From contig JBMYJR010000029.1 in the NCBI GenBank assembly GCA_049594615.1, positions 1 to 35,726 of the forward strand: DNA of 35,726 nt, read 5' to 3'. A model generated the notes under the pieces. That model was not told the origin of the DNA. It ran no database searches and saw only the letters and a list, made by a program, of their open reading frames with translations. Of this stretch, positions 29,878 to 35,726 are shown piece by piece; within the stretch, counting starts at the first letter, position 1; each line of letters begins with the position of its first letter. The DNA is from CAXPZW01 sp049594615. Lineage in GTDB: Bacteria; Bacteroidota; Bacteroidia; Flavobacteriales_D; Sanyastnellaceae. The position numbers were made by a program, and so were the translations under genes.

Positions 29878-32289
29878 TCAGTGCGCCTTCATGTAAGCTT
29901 GCTTGCCCTCTTCCAGGAAGTCGATGAACACTTGCGGATCCGAGTTCCATGACGCATCACCGCCAAGCTGGTTGCCGTTGTGGTCTTCGATCACGTAATA
30001 CGGCTGGGCGTTCACGTTGTACTTGCTGGCCTGCATGTAGCTCCACTTGTTGCCGATGTTGCGGATGCGGAATTCCTTGCCACCGTATTGCTCAGTGCGC
30101 CACTCACTCTCAGGGAGCTTGGTGCGTTCATCCACGTAGAGCGACACCACAACAAAGTCCTCGCTCATGCGCTTCACGACTTCTTTGTTGGGCCAGATGG
30201 TCTCTTCCATCTTGCGGCAATTTACGCAGGCCCAACCGGTGTAATCGATCAGTAGGGGTTTGCCTTCGGTTTTGGCCACTTCCTGCGCTTCGTAGTAATC
30301 GAAGTATTCAACTTCAAAGTGTCCGCTGGAGCCGTGGTCGCCACCGCCGCTGCCACCGCCAGCGAATCCGCCGGTATTTTCAGCGTAGGTCATGGGTGGT
30401 GGGAAGCCCGAAATGAGCTCCACCTTGGCACCCCACATACCGGGCAGCAGGTAAATGGTCATGAACACGAAGAACAGTCCAAACACAAATCGGGTCACCG
30501 ACAACTTCTCCATTTTCGAATCGTGCGGCATGCGGTAGGCTCCAAAAAGGTAGAGTGCCGTCAATAAAGAGATCGCGATCCATACACCGATGAACACTTC
30601 GCGCTTGAGCAGGCCTGCTTGCCATACCAGATCCGCGTTCGAGAGGAACTTGAATGCGAAGGCGATTTCCACCAGGCCGAGTACCACCTTCACCGAGTTC
30701 AACCAACCGCCGGACTTGGGCAGGGTGTTGAGCCACGATGGGAAAATGGCAAACAGCATAAAGGGCAGCGACAGCGCAAACGAGAAGCCGAACAGCACCA
30801 AAGCTGGACCGCCATACCCGCCTTTTGCAGCGGTGGCCAATGCCGTACCCACCAATGCGCCGGTACAGCTGAAAGACACTATCGCCAGGGTGGCGGCCAT
30901 GAAGAAGATGGCCACAAAACCGGTGCGTTTGCTCGCGGCCATGTCCATCTTGTTGCCCCAGCTGGCAGGCAACTGGATTTCAAACGCGCCCAGGAAGCTG
31001 AAGCCAAAGAGCACCAGCAGCGCAAACAGGAACAGGTTGAAATACGGATCGGTGGAGATCACGTTGAGCGCATCCGCCCCAAAAATGGCGGTGATCGCCA
31101 GACCGAGGCCAGTGTAGATGGCAATGATGCTCACGCCGTAGAAAATGGCGTTGCGAATGCCCGCTGTACGCGTCTTGCTCTGCTTGGTGAAGAACGATAC
31201 GGTCATGGGGATCATCGGGAACACGCAAGGAGTCAGCAGAGCCACAAAACCCCATGCAAAGCCGCTCGCGAACATCTCAAAAAAGCTCATCTGCTCCAAG
31301 TCACCGGTAGAACCGGGAACGGAACCTTGCTCTTGGTCCTCCTCGGGGCAAGGGTCTGTAAGTTCAGAAGCCGGCTTGGCTTGGCTCAAATCCAATTCAA
31401 ACGCGGCGTACTCTGGTGGCAAACATCGCATGCTGTCACACACCATGAAGGATACGTCGCCGTGCACCACAGGGAGGTCAGCGGCAGTGGTCTTCACGCG
31501 CTGGACCCAAGTGGCGTTGTGCTCGTAGTACTTGAGGTCCATGGCAAAGTTGGGGTCGTACTCGACGATGGGGTTGCATTCGCTGACCTGCCCTACCAGC
31601 TCGTAGCCAGTGTCGTCTTCGGAGTAGAACCATTCGGTGGGCAGTGGGCCTTCTGCACCGCCCAAATCTGCTGAATAGATGTGCCAGTGGTCGTCCACCT
31701 TGGCTTGGAACCAGAGTTCGTATTCGCCTTCGGTGTCGGTTTGGTAGCTGTCAAAGCTCCATTCCACGGGTTGAAGCAGCTTGACTGGACATGCAGGAAC
31801 GGGATCCTGGGTCAGGTCGGCAGCTGTAAAGGTGAACGGCACGGGTTGTGGGAAGACACATTGTTCATCGTCACACGCCATGTAGCTGAGCTCGCCCGAG
31901 AGCTTGAAGCCCGCCGGATCGTTGAGGGCGATGTCGCGTTTGAACACCGCTTCGTCCTCGAAGTAGAACAACTCCGCGTTGTCGTATACGGGGTCGGCGT
32001 GCGCGATGTACTCGCATTGCTGGTCGGTGCCCAAGGTATCTACCCCTGAGAGCTCGGTCCAGAAGAATTCAGTGGGGAACGGACCGATCTCAATGACTTG
32101 GTCCGAGATTTCGAGTGCGTAGACGTGCCATCCCTTGTCGATCTTACACGACGCCACCAAGGTTGCAAGATTTTCGTCTTGCTGATGAAGCTCGATCTCC
32201 CACTTGACGGGCTCAAGCATTTGAGATTGGGCGGAAAGGAATCCGAACAGGATTCCAACAGTCAGAAATACTCCTTTGATTCTCAACAT
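29878..32289 (-). CDS. dsbD: DsbD-type thiol:disulfide interchange protein
   Basis: This 803-residue protein moves reducing equivalents from cytosolic thioredoxin across the inner membrane to periplasmic acceptors. After a signal peptide (MLRIKGVFLTVGILFGFLSAQS) there are two tandem DsbD-alpha-like domains (~25-150, ~165-300; CKIDKGWHVYALE and AKVDDHWHIYSAD). The eight-helix DsbD membrane domain follows (~345-625) with the paired transmembrane cysteines in LLTPCVFPMIPMTV and VSFSCTGALVG. A C-terminal thioredoxin domain carries the motif GWACVNCRKMEE (Cys688, Cys691). A Gly/Ser-rich linker (GGFAGGGSGGGDHGSSG) joins the last two parts. Two N-terminal alpha domains are common in Bacteroidota homologues. 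An exact -7 element precedes it, and repeat copy B follows. Confidence 0.95.
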   Translation of the reverse strand: MLRIKGVFLTVGILFGFLSAQSQMLEPVKWEIELHQQDENLATLVASCKIDKGWHVYALEISDQVIEIGPFPTEFFWTELSGVDTLGTDQQCEYIAHADPVYDNAELFYFEDEAVFKRDIALNDPAGFKLSGELSYMACDDEQCVFPQPVPFTFTAADLTQDPVPACPVKLLQPVEWSFDSYQTDTEGEYELWFQAKVDDHWHIYSADLGGAEGPLPTEWFYSEDDTGYELVGQVSECNPIVEYDPNFAMDLKYYEHNATWVQRVKTTAADLPVVHGDVSFMVCDSMRCLPPEYAAFELDLSQAKPASELTDPCPEEDQEQGSVPGSTGDLEQMSFFEMFASGFAWGFVALLTPCVFPMIPMTVSFFTKQSKTRTAGIRNAIFYGVSIIAIYTGLGLAITAIFGADALNVISTDPYFNLFLFALLVLFGFSFLGAFEIQLPASWGNKMDMAASKRTGFVAIFFMAATLAIVSFSCTGALVGTALATAAKGGYGGPALVLFGFSFALSLPFMLFAIFPSWLNTLPKSGGWLNSVKVVLGLVEIAFAFKFLSNADLVWQAGLLKREVFIGVWIAISLLTALYLFGAYRMPHDSKMEKLSVTRFVFGLFFVFMTIYLLPGMWGAKVELISGFPPPMTYAENTGGFAGGGSGGGDHGSSGHFEVEYFDYYEAQEVAKTEGKPLLIDYTGWACVNCRKMEETIWPNKEVVKRMSEDFVVVSLYVDERTKLPESEWRTEQYGGKEFRIRNIGNKWSYMQASKYNVNAQPYYVIEDHNGNQLGGDASWNSDPQVFIDFLEEGKQAYMKAH

Positions 32290-32312
32290 ATCAATGTTCG
32301 TTGCGGGAACGG

Positions 32313-32320
32313 CAAATTTA
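32313..32320 (-). promoter_or_regulatory. Bacteroidota -7 promoter element of dsbD
   Basis: The minus strand reads TAAATTTG, an exact TAnnTTTG match, 23 bases ahead of the dsbD ATG. No TTG is present at the -33 distance; that area is occupied by a small hairpin (32329-32343). Confidence 0.5.
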
Positions 32321-32328
32321 TCTCTAAA

Positions 32329-32343
32329 CCCCTCTTTAAGGGG
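32329..32343 (-). terminator. Weak hairpin between the queuosine-precursor transporter gene and dsbD
   Basis: CCCCT-TAAAG-AGGGG followed by TTTAG on the minus strand forms a 5-bp stem. It lies 37 bases past the transporter stop and just ahead of the dsbD -7 element. It may be a weak terminator or an operator; the short stem and three-T tail make termination uncertain. Confidence 0.3.
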
Positions 32344-32379
32344 CCTTGACTTTTTCTGTTGCTTGGATTTCTACAGCCA

Positions 32380-33093
32380 TCACAGTGCGATTTCTTGGCC
32401 CCATTCCAACCCAAAGCGCTTGCGAATGGCGAAGGTGCAAAGATACACCAGCGGGGTGTCCAGCAAAGCCACCAACGCCTTGAACAGCACCCCATTTAGA
32501 AACAGAACGCCAAAGTTCCCCCAAGCGATGTCTCCCGCCGCACAGAGCAGCAGCAGCACCACCGAGGTGTCGATGACTTGGGATGGAATCGTACTCAAAT
32601 TGTTGCGTAGCCAGAGTTTGCGTCCACCGGTGCGCGTCTTCCAAAAATGGAACATCCGTACATCCAGCGATTGGGCGATCAGGTACGCGGCCATGGAAGC
32701 CCCTATGCCCACAACGGTCACTCCAAATACCTTTTCGTAATCCGCGTTTTGCACTTCGGACCAGCCGGTCGCGTTTGCCGCCATGCCCATGTACACAAAC
32801 AACAACACAAACACCGAAGCAATGAGCCCGGCCACCACCACTTGGTTGGCACGCTTGCGTCCAAAGACTTCTGAAATGATATCGGTGACCAAAAAGGTGA
32901 TGGGATAGGGCAGCAACCCCACGCTTTGTTCAAACGAAAAACCTCCTTCTCCAAAAGGCTCCCAAAGGAAGAACTTGCGGAAAATGAGGTTGCAGGTCAC
33001 CAGCGCTGATACAAATACAGCCGCCAGGATCAGGAACAACAGAAAGGCCTGTTGCCGGTCTTTTTCAGAAGAAAGTGAAGTGGTAAATGCCAT
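32380..33093 (-). CDS. yhhQ: Queuosine precursor transporter (YhhQ/VUT family)
   Basis: This 237-residue polytopic protein has about six hydrophobic segments (AFLLFLILAAVFVSALVT; LPYPITFLVTDIISEVFG; VVVAGLIASVFVLLFVYMG; VVGIGASMAAYLIAQS; VIDTSVVLLLLCAAG; GVLFKALVALLDTPLVYL). The motifs PITFLVTDIISEVFGRKRA and NNLSTIPSQVIDTSVV are characteristic of YhhQ transporters, which import preQ0/preQ1 for queuosine tRNA modification. No preQ1 riboswitch-like sequence is evident in the short upstream gap. A one-mismatch -7 element (TACCTTCG, 33106-33113) lies just before the ATG. The preceding genes (a small protein and tilS) are on the same strand with gaps near 60 bases. Confidence 0.92.
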   Translation of the reverse strand: MAFTTSLSSEKDRQQAFLLFLILAAVFVSALVTCNLIFRKFFLWEPFGEGGFSFEQSVGLLPYPITFLVTDIISEVFGRKRANQVVVAGLIASVFVLLFVYMGMAANATGWSEVQNADYEKVFGVTVVGIGASMAAYLIAQSLDVRMFHFWKTRTGGRKLWLRNNLSTIPSQVIDTSVVLLLLCAAGDIAWGNFGVLFLNGVLFKALVALLDTPLVYLCTFAIRKRFGLEWGQEIAL

Positions 33094-33150
33094 GCCGGTT
33101 CATCGCGAAGGTAGACAACCGCCACGCACCGGGGTCACAAAAGCTTCGCG

Positions 33151-33447
33151 CTAGCGGTTGAAGGTCACCTTGTGAATGGCCTTGATGGGCAAGCGCAGAC
33201 CGTTCTCCAGAATGATCTGGTGGTTGCTGGCTGCAATCACGCGAGAGGTCACACGCAAACACAGCGCTTCTCCTTGAATCCAGAGGGTCACCGAGCTAGA
33301 GGACATGCCCTCCAATGAAATGGCTTTTATCAAACAAGCCAGTCGCTTCATGCGATCGTGCACTGTCGGCAGCACATCTTCCTTGGCGAATTGAATCGCC
33401 TCCACCTGTTTAGGCAGGTCGGTCATAGAGCACGTCAAGAATGTCAT
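33151..33447 (-). CDS. Hypothetical protein, 98 residues
   Basis: The family is not recognised. The product (MTFLTCSMTDLPKQVEAIQF start; a second Met at residue 8 is an alternative) has an N-terminal helical part (EDVLPTVHDRMKRLACLIKA), then a predicted beta-rich part (SVTLWIQGEALCLRVTSRVI, HQIILENGLRLPIKAIHKV). It has no signal peptide or membrane segment, so it is cytosolic. The beta part resembles a small barrel or nucleic-acid-binding fold only in the vaguest sense. It lies 59 bases after tilS and 57 bases before the yhhQ-type gene on the same strand; both flanking genes serve tRNA modification, which may hint at an RNA-related role. Confidence 0.6.
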   Translation of the reverse strand: MTFLTCSMTDLPKQVEAIQFAKEDVLPTVHDRMKRLACLIKAISLEGMSSSSVTLWIQGEALCLRVTSRVIAASNHQIILENGLRLPIKAIHKVTFNR

Positions 33448-33506
33448 CCGTTTAATTGTTTTGCACTAACAGAAACGAGAAGTGTGCCAAGAAGGTTTCA
33501 GAACAG

Positions 33507-34784
33507 TCAGACCATCGGACGCAGATTGACAACCAGCGCCTTAGAAGTGTCGGCCTCCAACAACGCGTGACGCGAGCGCGCATGCCCGGCAACCCAGAGC
33601 ACGCCTTGAATTCCCGCCAACACAGGTACGTGCCCACGCGCATATACAGGCACCTTGGCCTGTCCAAACACATCGCTCAGCAATTTGGTGCCTTGCATGC
33701 CTAGGGGAGCAATGCGGTCCCCTTCTTCCCAGCGGCGCAGCACCAACGGGAACTCCAAGGCATCGGGATCTCCCACAAAAAAGGCATTGCGCTCAAAAAA
33801 GACCTCGGGGACTTCGTCTGCGGCAAACATTTGCACGTCAAATACCCTTTGCAGCGCCGCCAAGTCTGGAATAGAAATGGAAGCTGGTGCTGCTTTAGGC
33901 GCGGCCAACAAATGCACCACACCTCCATGCTGCACCGCGACATGCGTCGCGCTGCGCACAGTCTTTCCGGAATCCGCAGCGCGCAAGCCCACCACTTGGT
34001 CGCTTTGGCCTGAGGTAAAGCCACGGCGTTTAAGCAGTTCCCACAGCAGCGGGTTGCGGGACCACAACTCTTCAGCAGGCAACACCACCAACTCCGATTC
34101 CCAAGCGTCCGCCAAGGCCTGGACTGCGCGCTCTTGTTCAAGCGCTTGTTCAGAAGTGGCCAACATGCGTTGAACCACCTCGGGGTCACGCGCCTCGAGG
34201 ATGGGCACAACGTGGTGGCGGATGCGGTTGCGGGTGTACGCATCCGAGGCGTTGGACGCATCCTCACGCCAGGTGAGTTTGTGTTGTTTGGCGTAGTCGA
34301 GCACCAAGGGCTTGGGCGTGTTGCGCAACGGGCGCACAATGCGGTCGCGCACCACCGGAATGCCCACCAAACCCGCGTTGCCCGTGCCGCGCATCAAGCG
34401 AAAAAGCACCGTTTCCAGATGGTCGTGGGCGTGGTGACCGGTGGCCACCCATGTATACTCATGCGCGGTTTGCAATTCTTCAAACCAAACATAGCGTGCA
34501 CTGCGCGCCGCCAACTGGATGTTGGCTCCAGACTCCAACTCCACCTGCTTCACGTGCACAGGGACATCCCATGCCGCACCGAGCGACTCCACGAATGCCT
34601 GATCAGCATCGGAATCTGCACCGCGCAGGCCGTAGTTCATGTGGGCCATCGAGATGTCAAACCCCAACGCTCGCAGCACATGGGCCAACACCACCGAGTC
34701 CACCCCGCCGCTGACAGCCACCAGCACCTTGGCCGATGGCGCTAGGCCGTGTTGGGCCAGCAACGCGGCCACCGCATCACGCAT
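33507..34784 (-). CDS. tilS: tRNA(Ile)-lysidine synthetase TilS
   Basis: TilS ligates lysine to C34 of the CAU-anticodon tRNA-Ile to give lysidine, changing its codon specificity from AUG to AUA. The 425-residue product has the N-type ATP pyrophosphatase loop VAVSGGVDSVV (Ser25-Ser30), AHMNYGLRGADSDAD, and ATGHHAHDHLETVLFRLMRG with NRIRHHVVPIL, all typical. A central substrate-binding domain and a C-terminal TilS_C-type domain follow (FPLVLRRWEEGDRIAPLGMQG, SDVFGQAKVPVY). The ATG overlaps the end of the pabB-type gene by 8 bases, so the two are translationally coupled. Confidence 0.95.
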   Translation of the reverse strand: MRDAVAALLAQHGLAPSAKVLVAVSGGVDSVVLAHVLRALGFDISMAHMNYGLRGADSDADQAFVESLGAAWDVPVHVKQVELESGANIQLAARSARYVWFEELQTAHEYTWVATGHHAHDHLETVLFRLMRGTGNAGLVGIPVVRDRIVRPLRNTPKPLVLDYAKQHKLTWREDASNASDAYTRNRIRHHVVPILEARDPEVVQRMLATSEQALEQERAVQALADAWESELVVLPAEELWSRNPLLWELLKRRGFTSGQSDQVVGLRAADSGKTVRSATHVAVQHGGVVHLLAAPKAAPASISIPDLAALQRVFDVQMFAADEVPEVFFERNAFFVGDPDALEFPLVLRRWEEGDRIAPLGMQGTKLLSDVFGQAKVPVYARGHVPVLAGIQGVLWVAGHARSRHALLEADTSKALVVNLRPMV

Positions 34785-35726
34785 GGACGCCGGCCAGTTG
34801 GAGGGCCCGCAGCTTGAGCAGGCACTCGTCGTATTCGTGTTCGGGAAGGGCTTTGGCGGTGATGGCGCCGCCCACGCCCGCGGTCAACGTACGCATATCT
34901 GGGCGGTACGCCAGGCTGCGAATGACCACGTTCAAATCAAAGTCACCGTCCGGTGAGAAGTATCCGACTGCGCCAGAGTACCACCCTCTGCGGCGGTGTT
35001 CCACTTGATCGATCAACTCCATGGCCCGCACTTTGGGTGCGCCAGTCATGGACCCCATGGGAAAACACGCCTGAATCACATCCACCGGATGCACGCCTTG
35101 CGCCGTACAACTCACCGTCGAAATCATCTGGTGCACGGTGCGGAAGGAGTAAATCCCGCACAACTCATCCACCTGTACCGAACCGCGATCGGCCACGCGC
35201 GAAAGGTCGTTGCGTACCAAATCGGTGATCATCACGTTCTCCGAGATTTCTTTGGGGTCGGCCCGCAGAGCGGCGGCCAAGGCTTGGTCCTCTTCGGGCG
35301 TAGCACCGCGAGGGGCCGTACCCTTGATCGGCTGGGACACAATGCGCTCGCCGGTTTTGCGCAGGAACCGCTCGGGGCTGCCGCTGACCAGGCTGCCTTG
35401 CGGGCAGGTAAGCAGGGCGCTGAACGGGGCCTGGGTATGCAGGTTAAGGCTGAGGTACAGCGCCATGGGATCCACCTCTACCCCTTCGGCCACAAACTCC
35501 TGACAGTAGTTGACCTCGTAGATGTTTCCGCGTTGGATGTGCTGCAGCATAAGGCGCACGTCATGCAGGTACGTTTCGCGGGAAATGGCCGGGTGGAGGG
35601 TGTAATTGGAGGTGGGGGGTGTTGGGGTTTGGAGGGTGGGCGGGCCGCCAGGGGAGGTGGTGGGAGGGTCGGGAAGGTTTGCGCGTTTGGGTTGTGGTAT
35701 ATAGGCGTTGCTGCTGACACGTTGGG
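34777..35726 (-). CDS. pabB: Chorismate-utilising enzyme, aminodeoxychorismate synthase component I (PabB type), N-terminus outside window
   Basis: The frame is open to the right edge (315 residues visible), so the gene starts beyond the window; the Met at 35559 is internal. The catalytic chorismate-binding domain shows HIQRGNIYEVNYCQEF, SPERFLRK, SQPIKGTAPRG, MITDLVRNDLSRVA, ACFPMGSMTGAPKVRAMELI and GWYSGAVGYFSPDGDFDLNV. These are the conserved motifs of PabB/TrpE enzymes, and PIKGTAPRG with the lysine favours PabB. It would make 4-amino-4-deoxychorismate for folate with a PabA glutaminase, not seen here. Between the visible N terminus and the domain lies an odd Pro/Thr-rich linker (about 40 residues, e.g. 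PTLQTPTPPTSNY). The last eight bases overlap tilS. Confidence 0.9.
   Translation of the reverse strand, partial: QRVSSNAYIPQPKRANLPDPPTTSPGGPPTLQTPTPPTSNYTLHPAISRETYLHDVRLMLQHIQRGNIYEVNYCQEFVAEGVEVDPMALYLSLNLHTQAPFSALLTCPQGSLVSGSPERFLRKTGERIVSQPIKGTAPRGATPEEDQALAAALRADPKEISENVMITDLVRNDLSRVADRGSVQVDELCGIYSFRTVHQMISTVSCTAQGVHPVDVIQACFPMGSMTGAPKVRAMELIDQVEHRRRGWYSGAVGYFSPDGDFDLNVVIRSLAYRPDMRTLTAGVGGAITAKALPEHEYDECLLKLRALQLAGVHA

Noticed and set aside
33094..33150. preQ1 riboswitch ahead of the queuosine-precursor transporter
   Set aside because: The gap is 57 bases and shows no recognisable preQ1 aptamer pattern.

Overview
The window is about 35.7 kb of a GC-rich Bacteroidota chromosome, most likely Flavobacteriia/Flavobacteriales. 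The evidence is a full-length SprA (type IX secretion translocon), the gene order maeB-ruvA-sprA-gcvH-vanZ-tonB, atpD-atpC standing apart from other ATP synthase genes, a Bacteroidota-style periplasmic-propeller histidine kinase, and the Bacteroidota -7 promoter motif TAnnTTTG upstream of at least seven genes. The assignment rests on recognised protein families and motifs; no database search was run. No tRNA, rRNA, CRISPR array, transposase or phage gene was seen.

Layout. 1-435 (-): 5' part of an exported thioredoxin-like protein cut by the window edge. 721-12696 (+): malic enzyme/phosphotransacetylase fusion, RuvA, the 7.4-kb sprA, then GcvH, a VanZ-like protein and TonB, closed by a strong terminator. 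12743-15620 (-): a tightly overlapping cofactor operon ribF / exported LRR protein / thiamine-binding-type protein / PnuC-type transporter / NadR-like kinase. 15791-17548 (+): atpD-atpC with a textbook Bacteroidota promoter and a terminator. 17622-20235 (-): polytopic membrane protein of unknown role downstream of a Y-family DNA polymerase (dinB). 20584-25602 (-): Asp-rich lipoprotein, a 1000-residue sensor kinase and two tandem LytTR response regulators. 25666-25917 (+): orphan protein resembling a T9SS C-terminal sorting domain. 25918-28062 (-): secreted metalloprotease with dockerin-like C terminus. 28210-28992 (+): XRE-S24 (LexA-like) repressor. 28993-35726 (-): NfuA-type Fe-S carrier, DsbD, queuosine-precursor transporter, small conserved-looking protein, TilS and a PabB-type chorismate enzyme that runs off the right edge.

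How parts may work together. The most interesting signal is a palindrome, CTAA-N5-TTAGCA, found in the promoter of the LexA-like XRE-S24 regulator (overlapping its -7 box and start codon) and again 45 bases upstream of dinB, 8 kb away. This suggests a self-repressing damage-response regulator that also controls an error-prone polymerase, that is, an SOS-like circuit without classical LexA. This is inference from sequence only. A second structure not explained by genes is a ~156-bp dispersed repeat present twice (20362-20517 and 29713-29870), each copy between the 3' end of one minus-strand gene and the 5' end of the next. A 10-bp direct repeat with 21-bp period ahead of the LytTR/sensor pair looks like a LytTR operator.
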